From contig NZ_JASNWE010000002.1 in NCBI RefSeq assembly GCF_030283145.1, positions 868,001 to 932,000 of the forward strand: a stretch of 64,000 nucleotides of DNA, written 5' to 3'. Below, in pieces: positions 52,736-61,918 of this stretch. This DNA comes from Actinomadura xylanilytica (GTDB lineage: Bacteria > Actinomycetota > Actinomycetes > Streptosporangiales > Streptosporangiaceae). Position 1 is the stretch's first letter. Each line of letters starts with the position of its first letter. The notes beneath the pieces were generated by a model, which was given only the letters and a program-made list of their open reading frames with translations, did no database searches and had not been told where the DNA came from. The translations under genes and the position numbers were made by a program.

Positions 52736-54067
52736 TCACGCCGGGGGCGCGGTCGCGCCGCCGTCCGCGGTGATCCAGCTGCCGTGGAAGCCGGTCGGGA
52801 CCCGGCGGGGAAGCCGTACCCGGGCGACCTCGGTGAGGTCGGAGGCGGCCAGGACCAGCAGCTCGGATCCGGCGCACGCGCGGTCCGACACGATGGACAG
52901 CAGCCAGCCGTCGTCTTCGTCCCGGCCGCCGGAGGCCGGGACGAAGACGGCCTCGCCGGCGTCGGCTCCCAGCTCACGCGCGAGGGTGGTGCCGGAGGCG
53001 GTGTCGTACTTGAGGATCGCGTCGTCTCCGACCGTGTAGAGGTAGCGGCCGTCGCGTCCGACGAAGGCGTCGTTGAGCGTCGGGAACTCCATACTGCGGT
53101 CGTCGAGCGGTTCCTCTTTCACCGTCCCCGTTCCCGGGTCGAGCGTCCATCGGTGGAGCTGCGGGAGGCCGGTCTTGGAGGCGGCCTGTACCGGATCGAC
53201 CGCGCCCCCGATATCGCCCCAGATGGCGTTGAAGGCCGCCGCGCCGTACCGCACGGCATCGAGCACGACCCGGCCGGAGGCGTCCTCGTGGGCGTTGCCG
53301 ACGTGGAACACGTAGCAGGGGTCGATCTCGAACCACCGGACGGCGCCGCCGCGGTCCATCACGCCCAGCCGGGCGCCGTAGGAGTCGTCCCACCTGATCG
53401 GCATGCCCTTGCCCAGCAGGGACAGGTCGAAGACGGCGGGGAGGTCGAGCCAGACCACGTGGTTCTCGGTGATGGCGAAGTCGTGCATCATGGTCGGCCC
53501 GGGTACGGCGACCTCCCGGCTCTCGACGAGTTCTCCCGCTGCGGAGAGCCGGTGGTAGGTGAGGTACGGCGGACGGATGTCGTACCCGAAGAAGTGGAGT
53601 TCCCCGGTGATCGGGTCCTGCTTGGGGTGGGCGGTCATCGCCGTGGTGAGCCGGCCGTCGAAGTCGTGCGGACCGGTCGTGTCCAGCTCGGGGGTCATCT
53701 CGTAGGGGAGCCCGCCCTCCTCCAGGGCCAGGATCCGGCCGGCGTGCCGGATGACGTGGGTGTTGGCCCCGGACACGGCGAGGTCGACCGATCCGTCCGC
53801 GCGCCGGCGGGGGGCGCCTTCGAGCTCGCGGGTCCTGACCCAGCGGTTGCGATACCACTCGGCCCGGCCGCCGCGCAGCCGGATCCCGTGGATCATTCCG
53901 GCGCCCGCGAACCAGTGGCCCGGGTCCCGGCCGGGGAGCGGGTTGGGGCCGTTGCGGACGTACCGGCCGTCCAGCTCGGGCGGCAGGGAGCCGGTGACGG
54001 GCAGGTCATGGGCGTCGATCTCGTCGGGCACGGGCGCGAGGAGCCCGCTGAGGTAGCTCGAAGTCAT
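52736..54067 (-). CDS. Carotenoid cleavage oxygenase family protein
   Basis: 443 residues, full length for the RPE65/CCO beta-propeller. The four iron-binding His are in TAHPKQDP, MMHDFAI, FHVGNAHE and GFHGSW. RYVRNGPNP near the start and GELHFFGYD also fit. It would cleave a carotenoid or apocarotenoid double bond with oxygen; no carotenoid genes are near. Convergent with the lanthipeptide exporter and divergent from a PadR gene, so it is judged outside the lantibiotic cluster. Confidence 0.9.
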   Translation of the reverse strand: MTSSYLSGLLAPVPDEIDAHDLPVTGSLPPELDGRYVRNGPNPLPGRDPGHWFAGAGMIHGIRLRGGRAEWYRNRWVRTRELEGAPRRRADGSVDLAVSGANTHVIRHAGRILALEEGGLPYEMTPELDTTGPHDFDGRLTTAMTAHPKQDPITGELHFFGYDIRPPYLTYHRLSAAGELVESREVAVPGPTMMHDFAITENHVVWLDLPAVFDLSLLGKGMPIRWDDSYGARLGVMDRGGAVRWFEIDPCYVFHVGNAHEDASGRVVLDAVRYGAAAFNAIWGDIGGAVDPVQAASKTGLPQLHRWTLDPGTGTVKEEPLDDRSMEFPTLNDAFVGRDGRYLYTVGDDAILKYDTASGTTLARELGADAGEAVFVPASGGRDEDDGWLLSIVSDRACAGSELLVLAASDLTEVARVRLPRRVPTGFHGSWITADGGATAPPA

Positions 54068-54095
54068 GCCGAGGAGGCTGACGTGTACACATAGG

Positions 54096-54116
54096 ACATG
54101 TCAATATTGGACATGT
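54096..54116. promoter_or_regulatory. PadR operator candidate
   Basis: ACATGTC (54096-54102), seven bases, then GACATGT (54110-54116): a perfect 7-bp inverted repeat with an A/T-rich spacer in the divergent region between the carotenoid oxygenase and PadR genes. It lies 11 bases before the PadR start. Confidence 0.55.
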
Positions 54117-54127
54117 AGACTCGGTGC

Positions 54128-54658
54128 ATGTCACTGCGCCACGCGCTGCTGGGGATGCTGGCCTACGAGCCGTCCAGCGGGTACGACCTGAAGAAGGCGT
54201 TCACGAGGGAACTGGGCGAGTACGCGTGGCACGCGCCGCACACCCGGATCTACCCCGAGCTGAACGCCCTCGCCGATGAACACCTGATCGAGGTCGTCGA
54301 CGAGGGCGCGCGCGGACGCCGCGTCTACGCGACCACCGACGCCGGACGCGAGGAACTGCGCCGCTGGCTGTTCCTCCCCACCGAGCACGGCAAGGCGCGC
54401 AACACCGACACGCTCAAGCTCTTCCTGCTGACGTCGCTGGATTCTGAGGACATGCGCGCGCTGCTCCGCCAGCACGCCGACGAGAGCGCGCGTGAAGTGG
54501 AGAAGCTGACCGCCGTCGTGGTGGAGCTCGACGCCGGCCTCAAGCCCGGCGAACGCCCGCAACTCGGCCGCATGGCCGCCGAGTTCGGCCTGCGGCTCCA
54601 CCAGGCCAGGCGGGACTGGGCGCTGTGGGCCCTCGACCGGGTCGCCGCGTCCCGCTGA
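54128..54658 (+). CDS. PadR family regulator
   Basis: 176 residues. The PadR winged helix (LRHALLGMLAYEPSSGYDLKKAFTRELGEYAWHAPHTRIYPELNALADEHLIEV) with the VYATTDAGREELRRWL wing, followed by a C-terminal helical dimerisation part (PadR_C). Likely regulates the divergent carotenoid oxygenase and itself. ATG at 54128; message probably has a very short leader. Confidence 0.9.
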   Translation: MSLRHALLGMLAYEPSSGYDLKKAFTRELGEYAWHAPHTRIYPELNALADEHLIEVVDEGARGRRVYATTDAGREELRRWLFLPTEHGKARNTDTLKLFLLTSLDSEDMRALLRQHADESAREVEKLTAVVVELDAGLKPGERPQLGRMAAEFGLRLHQARRDWALWALDRVAASR

Positions 54659-54777
54659 ACCGCCGGTGGCCTCAACGGATCCGCCGTGGGTCGACCTGGC
54701 AGAGCACCGGGCGGCCCTTTATGCGTCCGGCGTGGAGCGCGGACTCGACAGTGTGCGAGTGAAGGCGTCGGCGGCGG

Positions 54778-56331
54778 TCACGGAGCGGTCGGCTCCAGCA
54801 CGTCGATCTGCTGGTCGGTGGGCTTTCGGGCGGGGCGCAGGGCGATCACCAGCACGGCCGCTCCGGAGAGTGCGATCAGCATCGTCCAGACCGTGCCGAC
54901 GTGCATGGCGTGGATGAACGCGTCATCGGCAGCGTGCGCCAGGCCGGGCCGATCGATCGCGGCGGCGGCGTGCCGGGCCTGCTCCGCGGAGATCCGGGCC
55001 TGGTCCCGCGCCGGGCCGGGCAGATCGTGCAGCGAGGCTTCGATCGCGCGCCGGTACGTGATCGACATGATCGTGCCGCCGATGGCGATCCCGAGCACGC
55101 TGCCGGTCTGCCGGACGGTGTTGGTGACGGCCGATCCGGCGCCGGCCCGCTCCAGCGGCAGGGTGCTCATCAGCGCCGCCGTCACCGTGCCGATCACCAC
55201 GCCGATCGCGAGGCCCTGGACCAACAGCTCGATCTCGATCCAGACGAGCGGGGTGTGCAGCCCGAAGAGCCCGACGGTGCCCATCGCCAGTGCCGCCGTG
55301 GTCAGTGCCGTCGAGGCGACGGGGCGCAGCGACCAGCGGCGGGCCAGGCGGATGCCGAGCGGCCCTCCCGCGATCGCGCCGAGCGCGGCCGGGGAGGCGG
55401 CCAGGCCCGCCTCCAGTGCCGAGAAGCCCCGTGCGCCTTGCAGGTAGAAGGCGCTGTAGAAGCCGGCGGCGGTCATGGCGAAGAGCAGCAGCCCGATCGC
55501 CGCGTTGCCGCCGCCGAACGTCCGCCGCGCGAGCAGCCGGGGATCGAAGCTGGGCTGCCGGACGCGCAGCTCGACGAGCACGAAGGCGGTCAGCAGGACC
55601 AGTCCGGCGGTGATCGGTGCCCAGACGTCCGCGGGGCTCCAGGAGGCCACCTGCCCCGCGCGGATCAGCCCGTAGGCCAGCGCGCCGAGCCCGCTGATCG
55701 ACAGCAGCGGCCCGGCCGGGTCCAGTGGGCGCGGGGCGGGACTGCGGAAGTCCGGGACCAGCGTGAAGATCCCCACCAGGGTGAGCGTCACGGCCGGGAC
55801 GTTGACGAGAAAGATCGAGCCCCACCAGAAGTGGTCGAGCAGGACGCCCGCGAGCAGGGGGCCCGCCGCCAGGCCGACCCCGGCGGACGCCGAGGAGACG
55901 CCGATCGCGGTCGCCCGCGCGGGGCCGGTGAAGGTCCAGGTGAGGATGGCCATGGCGGCGGGCATGATCAGCGCGCTGCCGAGGCCCATCGCGGCGCGGG
56001 CGGCGATCAGCTGGCCGGCGTCGCCGGCGTAGGCGGCCCCTACCGACGAGCCTGCGAAGGCCGCCAGTCCGGTGGCGAGCACGGTCCGGTGGCCGAAGCG
56101 GTCGCCCAGCGCGCCCGCGGTGAACATCAGGGCGGCGAAGACCAGGGTGTAGGAGCCGGTCGCCCATTGCAGCTGGGCGGGGCGGGCGCCCAGGCCGCGG
56201 GCGGGGTCGGTGAGGGTCTCGAAGGCGGTGTTGAGGATGGTGTTGTCCATCCAGATCAGCAGGGAGGACGACAGGAGCACGGCGAGGATCAACCGCTGCC
56301 TGGACTTCGGCAGCGTCGGGGACGCGGGCAT
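54778..56331 (-). CDS. MFS drug exporter, DHA2 (14-helix) family
   Basis: 517 residues with about 14 membrane helices. WMDNTILNTAFETL is motif D1-like, GALGDRFGHRTVLATGL is motif A, and ISSASAGVGLAAGPLLAGVLLDHFWWGSIFLVNVP is motif C. EmrB/QacA relatives export drugs using protons. The C-terminus ends ALRPARKPTDQQIDVLEPTAP. Divergent from a MarR gene, its likely repressor. ATG at 56331. Confidence 0.9.
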   Translation of the reverse strand: MPASPTLPKSRQRLILAVLLSSSLLIWMDNTILNTAFETLTDPARGLGARPAQLQWATGSYTLVFAALMFTAGALGDRFGHRTVLATGLAAFAGSSVGAAYAGDAGQLIAARAAMGLGSALIMPAAMAILTWTFTGPARATAIGVSSASAGVGLAAGPLLAGVLLDHFWWGSIFLVNVPAVTLTLVGIFTLVPDFRSPAPRPLDPAGPLLSISGLGALAYGLIRAGQVASWSPADVWAPITAGLVLLTAFVLVELRVRQPSFDPRLLARRTFGGGNAAIGLLLFAMTAAGFYSAFYLQGARGFSALEAGLAASPAALGAIAGGPLGIRLARRWSLRPVASTALTTAALAMGTVGLFGLHTPLVWIEIELLVQGLAIGVVIGTVTAALMSTLPLERAGAGSAVTNTVRQTGSVLGIAIGGTIMSITYRRAIEASLHDLPGPARDQARISAEQARHAAAAIDRPGLAHAADDAFIHAMHVGTVWTMLIALSGAAVLVIALRPARKPTDQQIDVLEPTAP

Positions 56332-56358
56332 GGAGACCTTCGGTATGATTGGCAGGAA

Positions 56359-56387
56359 CCTGACGATTATCCTGGAGGATCGTCAGG
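56359..56387. promoter_or_regulatory. MarR operator candidate
   Basis: CCTGACGAT (56359-56367) and ATCGTCAGG (56379-56387) form a perfect 9-bp inverted repeat with an 11-base spacer in the short gap between the MFS and MarR genes; AGGAA/AACCT extend the symmetry on both sides. Confidence 0.6.
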
Positions 56388-56416
56388 AACCTGTCAATCT
56401 GAGAAGGGGCTGGGCG

Positions 56417-56848
56417 TTGGGTTCCCACCGGCACGAGGGCGGGGCGTTGACCTTCATGGTCCGCCGGGTCTGGTTGAACATGCGGTCGGCGATCGGGGAG
56501 GAGCTCAAGGCGTTCGGGCTGTCGACGTCGCAGTACGCCACCCTGCTGATGGCCGAGGCGCAGCCCGGGATGTCGGTCGCGGACATCGCCCGGGAGGTGG
56601 CGAGTTCCCGGCAGGCCGCCAACGAGATGCTCGGCGGTCTCGAAGCGGCGGGCCTGATCGAACGGCGGCCGAACCCGTCCGATCGGCGTACCCACCGGAT
56701 CCACGTCACCGAGCCCGGGCAGGCGCGCCTGGCCGAGGCACGCATCGCCGTCGAGCGCCGAGAGGCCGAGCTGGAGGCCGGGTTCACGGCCGGGCAGCGG
56801 GCGGCGATCCGCGACTGGCTCGACGGCATCTCCGAAGCCTGCGGCTGA
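56417..56848 (+). CDS. MarR family regulator
   Basis: 143 residues. LSTSQYATLLMAEAQPGMSVADIAREVASSRQAANEMLGGLEAAGLIERRPNPSDRRTHRIHVT is a full MarR winged helix including the DRR wing. Start: TTG 56417, about seven bases after GAAGGGG; frames further upstream would run through the operator. Likely repressor of the divergent MFS exporter. Confidence 0.87.
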   Translation: MGSHRHEGGALTFMVRRVWLNMRSAIGEELKAFGLSTSQYATLLMAEAQPGMSVADIAREVASSRQAANEMLGGLEAAGLIERRPNPSDRRTHRIHVTEPGQARLAEARIAVERREAELEAGFTAGQRAAIRDWLDGISEACG

Positions 56849-56887
56849 CCCGCGCGAGGGAGGCCGCCGAGGCGGTGGCCTCCGGGG

Positions 56888-57541
56888 TCATCCCGTGGCC
56901 GAGAACGCCTCGGGGAGTTCGCAGACGAGGGGGGTGCCGTCCATCCAGCGGGCCAGCCGGTCGCGGTCGAGGAGGACGAGCAGGCTGCCCGCCTCGTTCA
57001 CCGCCGGTTTGGTGAAATGGTTGCTGGTGACGAACACGCCGACGTGGTCGCGGTAGGTGGCGTTCACCGCGCCGACCATCTCGCGGACGTGCCGGACGCC
57101 GATGGTGCTGCTGTAGCGCTTGCACTGGACGGCGATCCGCCGGCCGTCGGGCGCCACCGCGAGGACGTCCGCGCCGCCGTCGCCCGCCTTGCCGACGATC
57201 TCGACGCGGCGGTAGCCGTCCCGGTGGAGCAGGGCGGCCGTCAGTTCCTCGAACTCCCGGCCGGTCATCTGGTCGACCCTTTCCAGGTGGGCCATCTCGC
57301 GGAGCCGTTCCGCCCGCTGCCGCGCGTCCCACCGGCGTTTCACGATGCAGACGGCGAGAACGGCGGCCAGGACCGCGGCCGTTGCGAGGATGAGGGCGAT
57401 CGAGCGCCAGTGCGCCAGCACGAATCCGATCAGGAAGTAGAGGCCGACGCAGGTGACGGCGCCTGTGGCCAAGGCGAGGGCGGCCAGGAGCACGGCGTGG
57501 GGGCCGCGCCGGACGGGCGGGGAGGGTTCGTCCACGGACAC
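56888..57541 (-). CDS. Membrane-anchored Mrr-like restriction endonuclease-fold protein
   Basis: 217 residues. Two N-terminal membrane helices (~16-38 and 45-67) with a basic region, then the Mrr catalytic domain: LERVDQMTGREFEELTAALL, GDGGADVLAVA and IAVQCKRYSST, the D-(E/Q)xK nuclease core with QxK form. Such proteins may act on foreign or modified DNA near the membrane; no methylase is nearby. GTG at 57541 is the only good start. Function as defence is inferred. Confidence 0.82.
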   Translation of the reverse strand: MSVDEPSPPVRRGPHAVLLAALALATGAVTCVGLYFLIGFVLAHWRSIALILATAAVLAAVLAVCIVKRRWDARQRAERLREMAHLERVDQMTGREFEELTAALLHRDGYRRVEIVGKAGDGGADVLAVAPDGRRIAVQCKRYSSTIGVRHVREMVGAVNATYRDHVGVFVTSNHFTKPAVNEAGSLLVLLDRDRLARWMDGTPLVCELPEAFSATG

Positions 57542-57642
57542 CTCCGGTAACGGTCGGTTTCCCGCAGGATGACCCGCGCCTCTGACAATTCGCCCCGGAA
57601 TTTCAAGATCATCGAATATTGGCCTGTTACGGGTGCTCCACG

Positions 57643-58375
57643 TGCGGATTTCGGTCCGGACGGGACGTCGCCCTGCGCGCCGCCGGGCTCATCGACGCGT
57701 TTCGTGAGATCACCCTGCCCGGCGCGGAGGCCATGCGCGTCCTCGACGAGCGAGCCCCCGTCCACCTGGAGGACGGGGGCTCCGGCACCTGCCCGAAGGT
57801 CGACCGCGGGCGGCTGCGCGACCTCCTGCTCGGCTTGCTGCCCGCCGGGACCATCGCTGGGGGGCCAAGGTCGCGGCGGTGCGCCCCCTCGGCGGGCGGG
57901 CGGCGCGACCCCCGCCTACACCCGGGTGTCCATGGGCGAGACCACCCTGCTGGACGCCGATGCCCGTCATCCCGGGGCCGCGGCCGTCGGCGGCGGTGGG
58001 GTGCTCTTCGCGCTCGGCGCGGGCAAGGGCTTCCTCGCCCACCGCGAATCCGGCGGGACGCTGCACACCTACGTCACCCTTACCGTCCCCGAGGGGCTGG
58101 AGGTCGGGGATCGACTTCGCGGACACCGACGGCGCCAAGGCGACCCTGCTGGAGAACTTCGCCGGCTGGGACCCCGCCCTGACGGAGTTGATCAACGATG
58201 TCGAGGGTGCCCTGGTCCCGCGTCCGATCTACGCGCTGCGCGTCGGCCACGGTTGGGCGGGCACCCCCGGTATCACCCTGCTGGCGACGCCGCCTACCTG
58301 ATGTCCCCGGTCGTGGGCGAGGGCGCCAACCTCGCCATGATCGACGGGGCGGATCTCGGCCGGCCTCGTCGCCGG
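57643..58375 (+). pseudogene. Decayed Tet(X)-like FAD-dependent monooxygenase
   Basis: Homology to FAD-dependent aromatic hydroxylases runs left to right but jumps frame at least three times: GRDVALRAAGLIDAFREITLP and MRVLDERAPVHLEDGG in one frame, TPAYTRVSMGETTLLDADA and FALGAGKGFLAHRESGGTLHTYVTLTVPEGL in another, FADTDGAKATLLENFAGWDP and LINDVEGALVPRPIYALRVGH in a third, and YLMSPVVGEGANLAMIDGADLG in another. The N-terminal FAD motif GxGxxG is missing. The gene is dead. Confidence 0.75.
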
Positions 58376-58380
58376 GCCGG

Positions 58381-59355
58381 TCAGGCGCCGTTCAGGACCT
58401 CGTGCAGGGCGGTGGTCGCCAGCTCCATGGCGGCCTTGTTGGCGTGGGTGTCGCGCAGCAGGTCGATCATGGCGAAGTCGTGCACCATGCCCGCCAGTCG
58501 GACGGCGGTGACCTCCACTCCCGCCTCGCGCAGCTTGGCCGCGTACGCCTCACCCTCGTCGCGCAGCACGTCGGCCTCGCCGTTGAGGACCATCGCCGGA
58601 GGCAGGCCGCGCAACTGGTCGACGCTCGCGCGCAGGGGCGAGGCGTAGACCTCGGCGCGCTGCTCGGGGGCGGTGGTGTACTGGTCCCAGAACCACTTCA
58701 TGCCGTCGCGGTTGAGGTAGTAGCCCGTGGCGAACTGGTGATAGGACTCGGTGTCGAAGTCGGCGTCGGTGACCGGGTAGAACAGCACCTGGCCGACCAC
58801 GTTCACGTCGCCGCGGTCCTTGGCCATGAGCGCCAGGACCGTCGCCATGTTCCCGCCGACCGAGTCGCCCGCCACCGCCATCCGGGTGGGGTCCAGCCCC
58901 TTCTCGGCGCCGTGCCGCATGACCCAGCGGGCGGCGGCGTAGCTCTGCTCGACCGCGGTCGGGTACTTGGCCTCGGGCGAGCGGTCGTACTCGGGGAAGA
59001 CCACCGCGGCGTCGGAGCGGATCGCCAGCTCCCGCACCAGCCGGTCGTGCGTGTGGGCCGATCCGAAGACCCAGCCCGCGCCGTGGGTGTAGAAGATCAC
59101 CGGGAGCGTCCCGGTCGCGTCCCTGGGCTTGACGATCCGCACCGGCACCACGCCGGTCGGGCCGCCGTGCACCTGGATCCACTCCTCGTCGATCTCGGGC
59201 ATGGGCACGCTCGGATCGGATTGCAGCTTCTCCAGCACCTCCCGTCCCTCCTGGGGCGGAAGCTCGTAGATGTAGGGCCGCCGGGCGTTGGCGTCGGCGA
59301 ACTCCTGTGCCGCCCGCTCCAGCACCACCCTGTTCTTGACGATCGTGTCGGTCAC
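58381..59355 (-). CDS. HSL-type alpha/beta-hydrolase (esterase)
   Basis: 324 residues. Oxyanion-hole motif YTHGAGWVFGS (HGGGW in most relatives, here Ala), nucleophile Ser in VAGDSVGGNMA, acid in GEADVLRDEGEAYA and His in MVHDFAM: a complete hormone-sensitive-lipase-type triad. It would hydrolyse short acyl esters. GTG at 59355 with AGGGGGA upstream. Confidence 0.9.
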   Translation of the reverse strand: MTDTIVKNRVVLERAAQEFADANARRPYIYELPPQEGREVLEKLQSDPSVPMPEIDEEWIQVHGGPTGVVPVRIVKPRDATGTLPVIFYTHGAGWVFGSAHTHDRLVRELAIRSDAAVVFPEYDRSPEAKYPTAVEQSYAAARWVMRHGAEKGLDPTRMAVAGDSVGGNMATVLALMAKDRGDVNVVGQVLFYPVTDADFDTESYHQFATGYYLNRDGMKWFWDQYTTAPEQRAEVYASPLRASVDQLRGLPPAMVLNGEADVLRDEGEAYAAKLREAGVEVTAVRLAGMVHDFAMIDLLRDTHANKAAMELATTALHEVLNGA

Positions 59356-59468
59356 GACGTTCCCCCTCACGTGTCGGGTCCGCGCACACCTGGAGTCGTG
59401 CGCCGAACCGGGCAAGGGAAAACGCCATAAAGTTCACATACGTTACAAATGGGGCGAGTTGGGAGTGG

Positions 59469-60896
59469 TCACCGGATCCGCTTGATCTCACCGAAGGCCC
59501 GGTAGAAGCCCCCGCGCTCGGAGGCGCGCACGCCCTCGACCAGGTAGCGGGCACCCGGCTCCCGGATGTCCTTGGGGAACTGCACCCGCCAGCCCGCGTC
59601 GTACCCGGGGCTGGACACCCGGACGCGGAGGCGGGGGCCGTCCTCGTAGCACTCCACCACGATGCCGTCCCCGGTCTCGGAGGTGGTCTCCAAGGTGAGG
59701 CCGGGCTCCACGGCCACGAGCGACGCGGCGGCCTTGACGTCGAGCGGCTCGGGGACCGTACCCCGCTCGGCCGCCCGGATCGCCTCCTCCCCCGCGTCGA
59801 TGCAGGCGAGCGTCCCGTCGGTGGTGACGATGTAGAGGCGGTCGTCGATGAACTGCATGGAGAACGCCGAGCCGCAGCCTGTGCCGAGCTTCCACAGGCG
59901 CTCGCCGTGCTGGTCGAAGCAGTACACCGACGAGTGGTTGTCGCCCGCGAACACGTACCGTCCGCTGGGGGCCGTCGCGCAGGAGAACACCGGTGCGTCG
60001 CACTTGTAGACGGCTTCGACGGAGCCGTCCTCCTTGGCCAGGCGGTAGACGCGGCTGCGGCCGGTGCCGGCGTAGACCGCTTCCCTCTCCTGCCAGCCGA
60101 ACAGGACGTTCCCGTCGACCTGGGTCTGCCATCGCGGCGTGCCGTCGGAGCTGTCGTAGCGGGCCACGCCGCGCGAGTGGCCGTGGTAGATGGCGCCGGT
60201 GTCGCAGCGGACCATCCAGGCGGAGTCGCCGGTGACGTCGCGCGCCCACTGGAACTCGTCCTCGTGGTCGATCGCGGTGACCCGGCCGTTCCGGTCGGAG
60301 ACGCCGAGGATCGCGTCGTCGATGTCGAGCCAGTAGATGTCGACGTCGGCGGAGATCTCGTAGGCGACCCGGGGGACCTTGCCGCTGAGGTCGTAGACCT
60401 TGCCGTCGTCGCAGCCCGCGTAGATCCAGAAGTCGTCGGCGACGATGCACTTGACCCCGTCGGGCAGCCTGAACCGGCTGGTGACCGTGCCGTCGTGGGC
60501 CACCGTGTACACGTCGCCGTGCTGGTTGCCGACCCAGCATCCGGTGCCGTCCACGAAGATGCCGAACGCCGCCGCGCCGCTGGCGAACCGCCACAGCACC
60601 GGCGCCTGGCTGGCCGTGGACCTGCTGCTGGCGATGGCGCGCCGGGTGACCGCGCGGCGCTGCCGGACGCCCCGAACGGCGGGGGCGTAGCCCTTGCGCA
60701 CCTTCTCGCCGATCTTCTTCTGCGCCGCCGCGTCCGCCGCCTGCGCGGTGGGGAACGCCGTCGTCCTGGCCTGTCCGGGAGTGCCGATACGGCCGTAGGT
60801 GATGGTGACCTGGACGCCGGACCTCATGACCTCGTAGAACTTGTGGGCCGTCCCGCTGTCGTCCGACAGTTCCAGGTACGTGGTCTGCGCTGGCAT
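59469..60896 (-). CDS. WGR-domain protein with beta-propeller
   Basis: 475 residues. N-terminal WGR domain (~1-75: YLELSDDSGTAHKFYEVM, TITYGRIGTPGQ, KKIGEKVRKGY), a domain found in nucleic-acid-related proteins and PARP. Then an Arg-rich linker and six to seven PQQ/WD-like blades (GCWVGNQHGDVYTV, WIYAGCDDGKVYDL, AVYAGTGRSRVYRL, YVFAGDNHSSVYCFD, LYIVTTDGTLACID), ending in a small beta domain. No catalytic motif; role unknown. ATG at 60896 follows GGAGGG. Confidence 0.82.
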   Translation of the reverse strand: MPAQTTYLELSDDSGTAHKFYEVMRSGVQVTITYGRIGTPGQARTTAFPTAQAADAAAQKKIGEKVRKGYAPAVRGVRQRRAVTRRAIASSRSTASQAPVLWRFASGAAAFGIFVDGTGCWVGNQHGDVYTVAHDGTVTSRFRLPDGVKCIVADDFWIYAGCDDGKVYDLSGKVPRVAYEISADVDIYWLDIDDAILGVSDRNGRVTAIDHEDEFQWARDVTGDSAWMVRCDTGAIYHGHSRGVARYDSSDGTPRWQTQVDGNVLFGWQEREAVYAGTGRSRVYRLAKEDGSVEAVYKCDAPVFSCATAPSGRYVFAGDNHSSVYCFDQHGERLWKLGTGCGSAFSMQFIDDRLYIVTTDGTLACIDAGEEAIRAAERGTVPEPLDVKAAASLVAVEPGLTLETTSETGDGIVVECYEDGPRLRVRVSSPGYDAGWRVQFPKDIREPGARYLVEGVRASERGGFYRAFGEIKRIR

Positions 60897-61044
60897 CAGG
60901 TCACCCTCCGGTTCACGGCTGATGCGGCGAGCGTAGAAGGCGGGTCCGACAGGAGGACGTCCATGCGGACGTTCAGCGGAGCCCCAGGCGGTCCGTCCAG
61001 GGGGCGATCGCGGCGGCGATCTCCCCCTGGCCGTGGGCCCCGGG

Positions 61045-61887
61045 TCAGCGGGCCACGTCGCGGCAGGTGAAGCGCCAGGCGCCGGCGGCGATGAGGACGA
61101 TCGTGACGGCGGCCAGGACGGCGGCGTCGGCGGGCTGGAAGCCGTTCTTGAGGGGTTCCCCACCGATGTAGTAGTCGAACGGCGTGAGGTGGCGCAGCCA
61201 GTCCGCGCCGACCTGGGGGGCGAAGCCGCGCAGGGCGTAGGCGGCCACGCCCAGGCCGGCGGTGACGCCGAAGACGGTGGCGCGGCCCTTGCCCGTGGCT
61301 GCGCCGATGGCGGTCGCCAGCGCGCCGAACAGGATGGCGAGCAGCGCCAGGTTGACGGTCTGGGCGGCGAAGCCGCCGATGGTGATGGAGTCGAGCTTCG
61401 CGCTGGTGCGGACCGCGAGCATGGCGGCCAGGACGGCGGCGGAGATCAGGACGGCTCCGGCGGCGAGCGCGGCGAACCGGTGCAGCAGGAGCCGGACGCG
61501 GCCGAGGGGGTGGGCCAGCAGCAGGTCCAGGTAGCCCGACTCCTCGTCCGCGGAGATCATGCGGGCGCCGGTGGCGGCACCGTAGAAGACGACGAGCAGC
61601 GGAACGAGCAGACCGAACACCGCGCCCTGGAGGTAGCCGGCGGCGGACGTGGCGTCGTCCAGGCCGAACCCGCGCATGGCCTCGGGGACGCTCGCCAGGG
61701 AGTCGGCGGAGATCTGCGGGTAGAACGCGGCGTACATCATCGCCAGCAGGCCGGTGGCGAGGGCCCAGGCGATGAGGACGCGCCGGTTGTCGAACAGGGT
61801 CTTGGCGAACAGTGAGCCGCCGAAGGCGCGGGCGAGCGCCGAGGTGCCCAGGGACGGGGTGCTGGAGGGTGCCGAAGGAGTCGTCAT
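61045..61887 (-). CDS. ABC-2 type transporter permease
   Basis: 280 residues with six membrane helices (LIAWALATGLLAMMYAAFYP, GAVFGLLVPLLVVFYGAATGARM, VLISAAVLAAMLAV and others). ISADEESGYLDLLLAHPLGR is a characteristic cytoplasmic loop of this exporter group. ATG at 61887 chosen over an ATG at 61929 that overlaps the ATPase end; neither has a strong ribosome site. Partner of the ATPase 31 bases upstream. Confidence 0.85.
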   Translation of the reverse strand: MTTPSAPSSTPSLGTSALARAFGGSLFAKTLFDNRRVLIAWALATGLLAMMYAAFYPQISADSLASVPEAMRGFGLDDATSAAGYLQGAVFGLLVPLLVVFYGAATGARMISADEESGYLDLLLAHPLGRVRLLLHRFAALAAGAVLISAAVLAAMLAVRTSAKLDSITIGGFAAQTVNLALLAILFGALATAIGAATGKGRATVFGVTAGLGVAAYALRGFAPQVGADWLRHLTPFDYYIGGEPLKNGFQPADAAVLAAVTIVLIAAGAWRFTCRDVAR

Positions 61888-61918
61888 TGCGCTGCCGTTC
61901 GTGGTGGTGGTCGGCGGG

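Noticed and set aside
52736..54658. Carotenoid oxygenase and PadR as lantibiotic tailoring/regulatory genes
   Set aside because: They are convergent with the cluster, have their own divergent promoter, and have no counterpart that I know of in cinnamycin-type clusters.
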